Assembly (NCBI GenBank): GCA_002449665.1
Contig: DJXH01000065.1
Location: 17,644-35,285 of the forward strand
DNA length: 17,642 bases
Reading direction: 5' to 3'
From: Bacteroidales bacterium UBA7009
GTDB lineage: Bacteria; Bacteroidota; Bacteroidia; Bacteroidales; Paludibacteraceae
The stretch's first letter is position 1; every line of letters starts with the position of its first letter. This document shows positions 1 to 9,000 of the stretch, one piece after another. The translations under genes were made by a program, and so were the position numbers. The notes under the pieces were generated by a model that was given only the letters and a program-made list of their open reading frames with translations, did not search any database and was not told where the DNA came from.

Positions 1-125
1 TGGGGTGTTTTCGTTGTGGCAGTTGAGGTATTTTTATTGTGGCGATTGTGGCGATTTGATTTTCTCAGCAGAAATTTTGAAATGATATTGAAAAGTAGAT
101 AATATTAACTAAAATCTATACGCTT
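1..125. other. Leader upstream of the first giant surface protein gene
   Basis: No gene is recognisable here. The last ~60 bases are A/T-rich, as is usual before Bacteroidota starts. A tandem 9-bp repeat, GTGGCGATT, occurs twice at 39-47 and 48-56. AAATTTTG at 72-79 is one base off the TAnnTTTG -7 element, but no TTTG sits at the expected 19-21 bp upstream (the nearest, at 55-58, is only 13 bp away), so I do not call a promoter. The true promoter of the gene at 126 may be weak, non-canonical, or upstream of the window. Confidence 0.4.
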
Positions 126-3100
126 ATGAAAAAACATTTATCTCTTTTCGTGCCCCTGTTGGCACTGATGCTTGCTTTCGCTCCGCAGACTGCGCGAGCA
201 CAGATAGGCGAGTATTTTAACATCAGGATGACCAACTTGTCGTACAACAGAATAGTCATTAAGGTTCAGGGGAATCCCGGAGTTGATTTGTATTACTCCA
301 CGGATAAAGTAAATTGGACGAAAATGGCGACAACAGCTACGAAAACTACCAATCTAACCTCCGCTCTAACCTATTATTTCAAAGGCAACAACGATAAAGA
401 CCACCCATTCTATAAAGATGCAAATAACTATGTATGTATCTACGGATATGCAACAAATGCCACAAACACAACTTATTATGGTGGCAATATAATGTCACTT
501 GTTAATGGTGATGGTTTTGCAACTAATTACGAAACGATTCCTTGTGACTATTTCTTCAAAGGCTTGAACAATGGAGCAAGCTATCGTGTTGATTTATCTT
601 CTCTTTCTTTGCCAGCAACCAAACTGACCACAGGTTGCTATATGAGTATGTTTGAATCGTCTGGTACAAATTATACCATTATTGGTTATCCTCAATTACC
701 AGCGCAAAAGTTAGCACCATATTGTTATGCGCGTATGTTTGCTAAAGCTGCTTATTGTAATGTCAACAATACAAGCATAATTCTCCCTGCAGAAGAATTA
801 GCTGACCACTGCTATGAAGAAATGTTTTTATTTTCTACATCACCTGCTGCAAGCGGATACACTCGCACAGTGGAAATTATGGCAACTTCGCTTCGTGATA
901 TGGACGGTAATTTATATATCAATCCGTTACAGAAGATGTTCCAATATACTCAGAATACTCAAATATCAAGCCAATCATTTTACTCTAAAGTAGGTATTTA
1001 TTTCTCTGAATGGGGACATGCTACTGCTCAAACAACAACCACAACTAACCCAACATATAACTGGTGGGGAGGTTATTATGGTTCGGCTACTGCCAAACTA
1101 CTATTTTACCATGACAACGATCTACCACAATGGAAAAACACATCAGGTTCTACCACAAGCAAACAGGCATCATATTTTCCTTCTTACTGCACTTTGAATC
1201 CCGGAACAGATGTTTATGGAAATACCATCCAATACGTAACTTTTGACTGCATTACCAATGGAGGCTATTGGAACGAAGGACTGACTTATAATACTAATCA
1301 GCGCAGGGTAGTGAGAGCTAATTATACGATGAAAACTCTACCGCCTAATCCTCGCAAATCAGGCGCACGATTTATAGGTTGGTACACAACCGCTTCCGGT
1401 CCAGGCTCATTGGTAACAGAAAGCGAACTGAAGTCAAAGACTACAGAAACCATTGTTTATGCTCGTTTCGCATCTGACAGCGAGTATACACTTTTCATCA
1501 GTCCTAATGCTAATGCCACTCTAACTGCCACGGATGGTGTGAACAACTATTCTGCTGGCACGTTATATGTCCTGACAGCAGCCGAGGCTGCACGCACATT
1601 TACTCTCTCTAATTCGTCAGTTGCTTCGGGTTATACTTTCTACAAATACACCCAAAACGGCACGGAAATAGCAGGTTCTACTGCCACTTTTGGCACGGAT
1701 AAAGACCTTACGCTTGGCGGAATAGTGGTTGGCACATCCGGTTCGGCTGATAAGTCAGTTAATGTATATCAGGCTGGCACTTCTGCCGGTACAAGCAATA
1801 TATATGACTTGCCTTCAGAGGCTGTCGATTTAGGTGAAGCAGGTATCTGGGCAAAATATAACGTAGATGCAACTACCGCAAACGGTTTTGCTTCGTCAGA
1901 AACGGCAACCGGCAGTTGGTTCTCTTGGGGAACTACCGGACTGGGTAAGGCAGCAGGTACACCGGCTGCTGATAATGGTTGGTATGCAGGGGCAGAATCA
2001 ATGTCTTCAGGTGACAACCTGCCGGTAACAGAAGAAACAGATGCAGCATACCTCTATTGCGGACACAGTTGGCGTATGGCAACATACGATGAGTGGGCTA
2101 ATCTGTTGGCAAACACTAATATGACTAAGGTTAACACGTACGACCGCAAATTGACAAGCAAAACCAACTCTAACTATATTATCATACCGCATAATGGTTC
2201 GTGGAGTGTCAGTAATAACGGTATAGGGTGGGGAAATTCTATTCAATACTGGACAAGCACGTTTAATGCATGGTCAGGAAACGGAGGTTCAACGGCGTGG
2301 GGTTTTTCAAGTCCGGGCAATCAATGGTCAACCCCAGACGCTCCCACACTGAATAATAACAAGACAGGTAGTGCAGGGTCAGGTGCTATATGGACCAACT
2401 GCGGCATCCGTCCTATTTTAGATATGGACTCTCGCGTGCTAACCATCAACTCTAACGGACACACCTACACCTATAATTGCGACTTGTATCAGCAAGTTAC
2501 TGTTACTGCCAACGCAACAGAAGGCTATTCGTTCAAAGAATGGCAAGACGCTAACGGAAATGTCGTATCAACGTCCAATTCGCTTGTGGTTAAGATGTAC
2601 GACAATCTGACTTATACCGCCGTATATAAAGAAGGTGCAGGAGTGCAACACCAAGTTACCTTCTACGATTATGACGGAGTGTTTGTTCTTGAGCAGAAAA
2701 ATGTGTATGAGGAAGCAGCCATAACCTATACCGGCGAAACGCCTATACGTGCAGGATATGAGTTTATTGGTTGGGATAGCGATTTAGGGACAATGGGTAA
2801 TGCGGATGTGTCTTTCACGGCTCAATACGTACAGACGTTCACACTCACATTGAGCGGCAGCAATATGTCGTTCACAATGACAGCGGATGGTTATGACCCT
2901 CAAACAACAAGTGGCATCTACCGTAGCGGAACTGATGTGACTGTTACTGCCACCGTTACCAACGATGCCTATAAGTTTGACAAGTGGAGTGACAACGTTG
3001 CTACCAATCCGCGTGTCGTGACGCTGACTGCCAATACTGCTTTAAGTGCTTCATACCGTATTGTCTCTGATAATCAAAGTTTGGATATCTATCAAGGCAT

Positions 3101-5435
3101 GACAGCCGACACAACGAAGATATTGTATAACCTCAGTGCCAAGAAAGGTCTCGACAACAAGACATATATACCCGTTGATATGGGTTACGGTGTGGCTTGG
3201 GCTGACCGCAACGTAGGTGCGACAAGTACAACTGACGTAGGAGGTTACTTCTATTGGGGGGGTACAGTGGCTAAAAGTTCATTCACACCTGCGCAAGCGA
3301 TTAATACAGAGGGGTACAGCGAGGGCGATATTTTGACACCCGAATTGGATGCTGCTACTCAAAATATGGGTAATGATTGGCGTATGCCGACGAGCCATGA
3401 GTGGGTGGATTTGAAAAACTATGCAGTCAATGAAGCGGATGGTGGAACATTCACCAATAATGGCGATGCCGATAAATCAATCTTCCTCCCTGTTAGTGGA
3501 TTCTATGGCTGTGCACCTTCAGAGATTTTGGATTATTATTACTACGACATCAATTTCTCTAAACTCTGTGCCGACTATCGTTTCTATTGGTCAAGTGTAA
3601 TAGGTGTGGAAAACGATAATACGTATGGTTGGACAATGAGAAACTACACAAGCGGCTATGAAGTAAGTCGTGCAGTCAAAATCAACAATACGAATTATGG
3701 TTTCTTCGATTGCTTTGGTATGCCTGTCCGCGCCATCTATCAGCCGACATACACAACCTATACTCTGACAATCAATGTGGGTGAGCGGAAGTATCAGTAC
3801 ATCTGTCAAGCAGGTCAGGAGATTACCGTAACAGCAAATGCGCAATCGGGCTACAACTTCAACAGTTGGACGGACAACAGCAGCACAAATGCCACCCGTA
3901 CGTTCACAATGAATGACAATATTACTACAACTGCAACCTTCGCTCTTCCTACACAGTACTACGATGTAACCATTGTTAGCAGTAACTCAACCTACGGTAC
4001 TGTGGATGTGGCAGCCATAAATGATGTGGAAGAAGGTACGGGAATTTCCGTATCAGGCAACACACTCACTATAGGAACAACGACCGTTACTGCCACCAAG
4101 ACAACTGACGATGCGCAGTACACCTACGCATTCACCGGTTGGACGGACGACAGCGGCAACAACCTGCCCGCAACCCTGACAGGCGGCCTCGCTGTCGTAG
4201 CGCACTTCACCCGCACTACCAACACCTACGACATTACGTGGAAATCGGAGGACGGCACAAGCATGCTCGAAACGGACAACGCACAAGCCTTTGGCGCTTC
4301 CACCGCATATAACGATGCTGCTCCGACCAAGACGGTGACGGGTTACACCTATACCTTTGACGGCTGGGCAACCGAAGCCAATGGAGCGAAAGTATACAAC
4401 AACGGCGAGACACCCACAGTAAGCGGCGCAGCCACTTATTACGCTCACTTCACGGGCGGTGTCAACACCTACACCATTACCTACAACGGCTTAAACGGTG
4501 CAACCAACTCCAACCCCACGACTTATAACATAGAGTCTGCCGCAATCACCCTCCAAGACCCGGGCTCACGCGACGGATTTACCTTCAACGGTTGGACGGA
4601 CGATGACAACAGCAACGCCGCCGTAACCTCTATCCCACAAGGCTCCACCGGCAACCGCCACTTTACAGCCAACTGGACAGAAGTTCCCGCCGGTACACCT
4701 CATATAGACCTCTATGATGCTGCTGCTCCGAAAAAGGACAATGTAGAGACTGACAACGCCACACTGCTCAGTTCATACCCCATAGGCGGCACAAAGACCG
4801 TGGATGTTACGCTCCACCGTAAGTTCACAGCCAAATTGTGGAACACTATCTGTCTGCCGTTTGACTTTGATACGTATGGCAGTGTCCTCAATGGCAAAGT
4901 GTTTGAGATGGATAAATGTACTACATCCCAAGACGGTATGTCTATCAGTTTCCTACCCGTTACTTGGAAGGAAGAAAAGGAAGCGGAGATGTTGGCAGGT
5001 CAGCCGTATCTTGTATGGACAGACACGCCGATAGACGAAATCAACTTTACCGGAGTTCAGTTTAAGACCTTCACAGCCGATACAACTCTTGCTGAACCTA
5101 ATGGTGATGTAGAGTTCAGAGCAGTGTTTGAAGACAGCTATCTCACTCGCAAGTCTTCCATCTTCATAGGCAACGGTAATCACCTCTATTACGCCAAGCA
5201 GACAGACCCCGGCTCTCGTATTCGCGGCTATCGCGGCTACTTTGAGATTATCAAATTCAATGAGTTGGAATATACTACTCCGCGAGTACGTATAGTTATT
5301 AACGGCGAGGAGGTGATGTCGTCAGAAGATAATGATACAGCTGATATAGAGACCCGCAAGTATATAGAAGACGGCGTTTTGATTATCGAGCGCGGCGGCG
5401 TTAGATATGATGCTCAGGGTAAGAGGTTAGAATAG
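126..5435 (+). CDS. Giant secreted BspA-like / InlB B-repeat surface protein (paralog 1)
   Basis: 1769 aa. Signal peptide at about 1-25 (MKKHLSLF, hydrophobic core, ARAQ). Module order: N-terminal domain with 'YFKGNN' (84-89) and 'GNIMSL' (120-125); three 'LPAxxLxxxCYxxMF' repeats (162-176, 191-205, 220-234) plus a degenerate one near 250-272; InlB-type B-repeat (~371-448, 'RFIGWYTTASG'); FISUMP-like domain (~565-766, 'WRMATYDEW'); bacterial/InlB repeats (~770-834, 845-902, 905-977); second FISUMP-like domain (~1014-1204, 'WRMPTSHEW'); four more repeats (~1212-1519); a 'WNTICLPF' domain (~1525-1720); and the tail 'KYIEDGVLIIERGGVRYDAQ'. The tail resembles the Bacteroidales C-terminal sorting tag of type IX-secreted proteins, so the protein is probably exported to the cell surface. 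The role (adhesion, mucin or matrix binding) is inference. No catalytic motif was seen. The 5' part is much more A/T-rich than the 3' part. The start codon directly precedes the signal peptide. Confidence 0.85.
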   Translation: MKKHLSLFVPLLALMLAFAPQTARAQIGEYFNIRMTNLSYNRIVIKVQGNPGVDLYYSTDKVNWTKMATTATKTTNLTSALTYYFKGNNDKDHPFYKDANNYVCIYGYATNATNTTYYGGNIMSLVNGDGFATNYETIPCDYFFKGLNNGASYRVDLSSLSLPATKLTTGCYMSMFESSGTNYTIIGYPQLPAQKLAPYCYARMFAKAAYCNVNNTSIILPAEELADHCYEEMFLFSTSPAASGYTRTVEIMATSLRDMDGNLYINPLQKMFQYTQNTQISSQSFYSKVGIYFSEWGHATAQTTTTTNPTYNWWGGYYGSATAKLLFYHDNDLPQWKNTSGSTTSKQASYFPSYCTLNPGTDVYGNTIQYVTFDCITNGGYWNEGLTYNTNQRRVVRANYTMKTLPPNPRKSGARFIGWYTTASGPGSLVTESELKSKTTETIVYARFASDSEYTLFISPNANATLTATDGVNNYSAGTLYVLTAAEAARTFTLSNSSVASGYTFYKYTQNGTEIAGSTATFGTDKDLTLGGIVVGTSGSADKSVNVYQAGTSAGTSNIYDLPSEAVDLGEAGIWAKYNVDATTANGFASSETATGSWFSWGTTGLGKAAGTPAADNGWYAGAESMSSGDNLPVTEETDAAYLYCGHSWRMATYDEWANLLANTNMTKVNTYDRKLTSKTNSNYIIIPHNGSWSVSNNGIGWGNSIQYWTSTFNAWSGNGGSTAWGFSSPGNQWSTPDAPTLNNNKTGSAGSGAIWTNCGIRPILDMDSRVLTINSNGHTYTYNCDLYQQVTVTANATEGYSFKEWQDANGNVVSTSNSLVVKMYDNLTYTAVYKEGAGVQHQVTFYDYDGVFVLEQKNVYEEAAITYTGETPIRAGYEFIGWDSDLGTMGNADVSFTAQYVQTFTLTLSGSNMSFTMTADGYDPQTTSGIYRSGTDVTVTATVTNDAYKFDKWSDNVATNPRVVTLTANTALSASYRIVSDNQSLDIYQGMTADTTKILYNLSAKKGLDNKTYIPVDMGYGVAWADRNVGATSTTDVGGYFYWGGTVAKSSFTPAQAINTEGYSEGDILTPELDAATQNMGNDWRMPTSHEWVDLKNYAVNEADGGTFTNNGDADKSIFLPVSGFYGCAPSEILDYYYYDINFSKLCADYRFYWSSVIGVENDNTYGWTMRNYTSGYEVSRAVKINNTNYGFFDCFGMPVRAIYQPTYTTYTLTINVGERKYQYICQAGQEITVTANAQSGYNFNSWTDNSSTNATRTFTMNDNITTTATFALPTQYYDVTIVSSNSTYGTVDVAAINDVEEGTGISVSGNTLTIGTTTVTATKTTDDAQYTYAFTGWTDDSGNNLPATLTGGLAVVAHFTRTTNTYDITWKSEDGTSMLETDNAQAFGASTAYNDAAPTKTVTGYTYTFDGWATEANGAKVYNNGETPTVSGAATYYAHFTGGVNTYTITYNGLNGATNSNPTTYNIESAAITLQDPGSRDGFTFNGWTDDDNSNAAVTSIPQGSTGNRHFTANWTEVPAGTPHIDLYDAAAPKKDNVETDNATLLSSYPIGGTKTVDVTLHRKFTAKLWNTICLPFDFDTYGSVLNGKVFEMDKCTTSQDGMSISFLPVTWKEEKEAEMLAGQPYLVWTDTPIDEINFTGVQFKTFTADTTLAEPNGDVEFRAVFEDSYLTRKSSIFIGNGNHLYYAKQTDPGSRIRGYRGYFEIIKFNELEYTTPRVRIVINGEEVMSSEDNDTADIETRKYIEDGVLIIERGGVRYDAQGKRLE
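594..956 (+). repeat. LPAxxLxxxCYxxMF repeat tract in paralog 1
   Basis: This stretch encodes three clear copies and one degenerate copy of an ~29-residue repeat with the core L-P-A-x-x-L-x-x-x-C-Y-x-x-M-F. The pattern is a variant of the BspA-type leucine-rich repeats common in Bacteroidales surface proteins. The copies differ at DNA level, so this is protein-level repetition rather than a recent tandem expansion. It is cut short compared with long BspA arrays. Confidence 0.75.
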
Positions 5436-5445
5436 CCCCTCCCGA

Positions 5446-5463
5446 CCTCCCCATAATGGGAGG
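5446..5463. repeat. Hairpin directly after the stop codon of paralog 1
   Basis: CCTCCC (5446-5451) and GGGAGG (5458-5463) form a perfect 6-bp stem around a 6-base loop, starting 11 bases after the stop codon. A second CCCCTCCC lies just before it (5436-5443). No T-run follows, so it is not a typical intrinsic terminator. It could protect the mRNA 3' end or be one copy of a dispersed intergenic C-rich/G-rich element. I recall similar elements in Bacteroidales, but one copy cannot show dispersal. Confidence 0.5.
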
Positions 5464-5544
5464 AGATAGGAACCGGATATTTATTCGGAGTTTTTTAGAA
5501 ATCTATAGAAATAGTAAATTGAAAATGCTAAAATTGTAAATGTT

Positions 5545-5661
5545 ATGAAATACTCACAACCTAAAACGCTGACACATCATTTAGACTTGATGCAAACAGT
5601 CTGCGTGTCTGATAACAATCCGATTAGCGAAATACCTACGGAGGGAGACGAAGTGCCTTAG
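5545..5661 (+). CDS. Small 38-aa ORF between the giant paralogs
   Basis: The reading frame runs from ATG at 5545 to TAG at 5661 and encodes 38 residues beginning MKYSQPKTLTHH and ending EIPTEGDEVP. An A/T-rich stretch precedes it, as for real starts in this phylum. The layout (MKxYxxPKT start, hydrophobic middle with DLMQTVCVS, acidic Gly/Pro tail) resembles small Bacteroidales peptides of the 'MKKYxKPxxxxxxL' kind often found beside surface-protein genes; that resemblance is recollection and not verified. It has no membrane segment and no clear signal peptide. TAAAATTG (5529-5536) is one base off the -7 consensus. It sits 109 bases after the giant gene and before a terminator-like hairpin, so it could be the last gene of that transcript. 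Chance occurrence cannot be excluded at this length. Confidence 0.45.
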   Translation: MKYSQPKTLTHHLDLMQTVCVSDNNPISEIPTEGDEVP

Positions 5662-5714
5662 TGCGGTCAGGACTTGGCACATAACTCCTAACTAAAACAT
5701 TCCTAACTCTAATC

Positions 5715-5792
5715 ACGGCGGGGGGCGGCTGATATTTTTGGAGAAAAGTGTATCAGTTATTTGGGTCTTATTTCGCTCCCCGCCGTTTTTTT
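5715..5792 (+). terminator. GC-rich terminator-like hairpin with an inner stem
   Basis: ACGGCGGGG (5715-5723) pairs perfectly with CCCCGCCGT (5778-5786), and the second arm runs into seven T (5786-5792). Within the 54-base loop, CTGATA (5729-5734) pairs with TATCAG (5751-5756), giving a two-tier structure. The arm plus T-run is what a factor-independent terminator needs, reading in the + direction; the loop is long for a plain terminator. It would end the transcript of the giant gene and the small ORF. TATTTTTG (5733-5740) matches a -7 element within the loop but lacks an upstream partner. Confidence 0.6.
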
Positions 5793-5799
5793 ACTCAAG

Positions 5800-5887
5800 T
5801 TGCAGGCAGGGATCGGCAAAACTTACCGCGCCCAACGATGCCTGCAAAATAACAAACCGTGCAAATTATTTGTGCGGTTTGTTTTTT
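5800..5887 (+). ncRNA. Candidate structured small RNA ending in a terminator
   Basis: A compact fold is visible: TTGCAGGCA (5800-5808) pairs with TGCCTGCAA (5839-5847); inside it GGG (5809-5811) pairs with CCC (5831-5833) and CGG (5814-5816) with CCG (5826-5828). This leaves a 2x2 internal loop (AT/CG), a 9-base apical loop and a 5-base AACGA bulge. Three bases later a strong terminator hairpin begins. An extended stem followed immediately by a terminator suits a small RNA or the 3' end of a regulatory leader. I do not recognise it as a known riboswitch, SRP RNA, 6S RNA or tmRNA. Its 5' end and promoter are not defined. It could also be simply the 3' UTR of the upstream transcript. Confidence 0.35.
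5851..5887 (+). terminator. Strong intrinsic terminator
   Basis: AACAAACCG (5851-5859) pairs perfectly with CGGTTTGTT (5875-5883) around a 15-base loop that can pair further, and is followed by a run of T (5882-5887). It is the second terminator-like structure within 100 bases, both reading in the + direction, so read-through from the upstream giant gene into its paralog should be tightly blocked. Confidence 0.75.
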
Positions 5888-5961
5888 CAATAGTATTTTT
5901 CCACATAAGATGTCTAATATATAGGTTATACTCACCAAAAAACAAAATTACTGCCAAGATA

Positions 5962-5993
5962 TTTGCTTTACTGAATTTTTGTTACTACTTTTG
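5962..5993 (+). promoter_or_regulatory. Bacteroidota sigma-type promoter of paralog 2
   Basis: TTTG at 5962-5965 and TACTTTTG at 5986-5993, separated by 20 bp, match the Bacteroidota primary-sigma consensus (-33 TTTG, -7 TAnnTTTG). Transcription would begin near 6000, giving a 5' leader of about 33 bases before the ATG at 6033. It lies downstream of two terminators, which supports independent transcription of the second giant gene. Confidence 0.75.
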
Positions 5994-6032
5994 CCGCTTT
6001 AAGTGCAAATACTAACAAAAACATACCTTTTT

Positions 6033-9000
6033 ATGAAAAAATGTCTTTACTCCCTTATCGCCGTATTGCTCCTTTTCTCGCAGTCTGTGTTCTCGCAAGT
6101 GGGCGAGTATCTCCAAGTAGTGGGCGATATGACTATCAACATTAAAGTAACAGGTTCGCCCGATTTCCCCGACCTTGAATACTCTTTCGATAAGGTTACT
6201 TGGACTCCCATAACAGGTGCCACCTCGTTCAACAAATCACGCGGACTGAACTCCAATCCCGTTCCTGTCTGCTATTTCCGTGGCAACAACCCCGACGGCT
6301 TTAACAAGTCTGCCACGGACTATGTGTCTATCACTATCACCGGCGGCAATCCTTCCCTCGCAGGAAACGTAATGTCGCTGCTATCAAAGGATGATTTTAT
6401 TGACCTTACAGCAATACCCTGCGACTATTGTTTCTACGGTCTCTTCTGCCCCAATCCGCCTGCCACATTTACTACTTCATACAGTTTTGCAAGCACAGGC
6501 AGTAGCACAAGTCTATATCACGCCAAAGACCTTGTTTTGCCCGCTACCGAACTTAAAGCATACTGCTATGCATATATGTTTGCGCTCAACAGCGGTCTAA
6601 TCGATGCACCCTCTTTGCCCGCAACAGTGATGAAGCCTTGGTGCTACGCACATATGTTCGATTATTGCATTAATTCGTTTTGTAGTAAGACAAGCGGGGC
6701 AAGTATTCCTTACCTGCCTGCACAGGAATTGGCTGAAGGCTGCTATGCATATATGTTCAGTCGTTGCGGCTCAATGTATAATGATAATGAAAACTACTAT
6801 ATCCTCCCTGCTGAAGAGTTAGCCCCTAAATGCTATATGGGCATGTTCAGCCTCTATGGCGGCATTAGCGGTGGTACATCTCTTAAATATGTTGAGATAA
6901 TGGCGACCTCACTCAAAGATCGATGCGGCGAAGATATAACGAACTGCTGCGCCTATATGTTCAATAACGCCATTTGGGCAGGAACTACCAACGGACGGCA
7001 GAATATGACACTGCGTATGTATTGGACCGATTGGGGCAATTCCACTACAGGTCCGAATAATGCCGATGCCACTTCCGGTGCACCCACTTATGGTTGGTTC
7101 TACGGTTATGTTCGTTACGGCAACACTTTCTTGTATCAAAACGGACTGACACCGACCACCAAGAACACCAAATACGGAACAACTTACTTAAATCACACTT
7201 TTCCGCAAAACGGCACTATTACCGCCAACAACTTCACCTATCTTACTTTCGACTGCAAGACCAACGGCGGCACGTGGGAGGAAGGTTGCACCTACAATGC
7301 TGACCTCCGTCGTGTAGTTCGCACAGACTATACCGCCAAGACCGTCCCCGCCGCACCGGTCAAAGCCGCCGCTACTTTCAAGGGCTGGTTTACAGCACCT
7401 TCTGGCGGCGAACAAGTGGACGAAACTACGATCCTCTCTCAAACGACAGCACAGACCTACTATGCGCAGTTTGAGGATATTGACCTTAGCAACATCACGA
7501 TGACCACAGGCACACTTGACTTCCCCACATACTACAACACCTTTGCCATTGAGGGGGAAAGCGAACTCGTAAAAGTGCGCCTGTACTTCAACGCTAACCT
7601 CACAACCACAAAAAACAATTATCTGACGTCTTTCGATCCGTCAAACAGTTATATCCAACCCGTTGGCGGTGTGGCACGCACTATCGCTTCCGCATCTGTT
7701 GCCAACGTAACCTACCTCGGCGATGCCTATCGCGCAGCACATATAGTGGCCACCGTTACTGACACAGAAGGACGTAATTATAACATAGACATCTTTACTA
7801 ACGAAGAACTTAACTATGCTACCTATGAGGATGTAATAGGCACTAACTACAACTCTATTGTGGAGACATCTTGGCGCACCTGCAATCCGTTCCACATCTA
7901 CGGTACAGAAAACAACGAGATGGACCGTCTTATCTATCGCAACGTCAACGGCAGACATATCCTCTATACTTATCACATGGACGGCGGTGTGAACGTCTAT
8001 TATGAGGTGCTGCATGTCCAGCTCGAACTATTCCCTGACCCAACCAAGCCCGGTAATATTCCTACAGGCATCTATCCTATCAATGCCACTCAAGCTATAG
8101 GAACCGCTTTCATCGGCAAATGTCCATCGGACATCCTCATCTATGAGCAGAACTCGCGTCAGCCATATTGTGGATCGTTTGTCCAGTATGAACTGCAAGC
8201 AACTGAAAATGACTATTATCCTAATCGCGATGTATGGACTTTGCGCGACGGATATGTTGAGGTGGTTAATGTTGATGAGAAATATTGGGTTCACGTTCAT
8301 GCCTACGCCGATGCGCATCGTACTACAGGCGAAGATTGCGCTGTCATAGACTACACAGCATGTTTAGACGGCGATGTTACTTACTCGCCTGTTGCTGTAA
8401 CCTTATCTTCACAGACTGAAAATGGTGCGACACTTACAGGTGCGGCAACGTTACGCCTTAATGATGCAACAACGATGACCTCTGCTTTTGCCGAAGGCGA
8501 ACACACTTTCTTCACCGGCAGTACGCTTAATCTCAATGCCGACAAGTCGGGCTATGAGTTCAGCCACTGGCTGATTAACGGCACTCGGGTGAACGGAAAT
8601 GATATTGCTTATACCCTTGCCGGTCAGACCACCGACATTGTGGCTGTCTTCACAGGTGAAGGCAGTGGCGAAGGAGGCAACGAAGGCGGCGGAGAAGGAG
8701 GAGAAAGTGGTAATACCGATCCCGTTTCTGCCGATGCCGCAGTCAGCGTCTATCAGAACGTAAGCAAGACCACAACGAAGATTCTTTATAACCTTGACCC
8801 CAAGACCGGCAAAGACGGACTGACATACGGACTGGTTGATATGGGCTATGGTATCGCTTGGGCAGACCGCAATGTAGGAGCAACTGCCGTAGGTATGACC
8901 GGCGGCTATTTCAACTGGGGAGACGTAGTGGCAGAGCCAACAGCCGGTGTCGTTTATGAAATAGGCTCAATGGCTGTCGGCGCACTCCTGCCCGCAGAAG

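Noticed and set aside
39..56. Two tandem copies of a 9-bp unit, GTGGCGATT
   Set aside because: Only two short copies; too little to call a functional repeat or binding array.
5761..6015. 84-aa open frame between the giant genes
   Set aside because: It starts at TTG, runs through two terminator stems and the promoter of paralog 2, and its product has no coherent features.
5962..6033. ATG 6003 as the start of paralog 2
   Set aside because: It would put ten extra residues, partly polar, before a complete signal peptide that begins naturally at 6033, and it lies only a few bases from the predicted transcription start.
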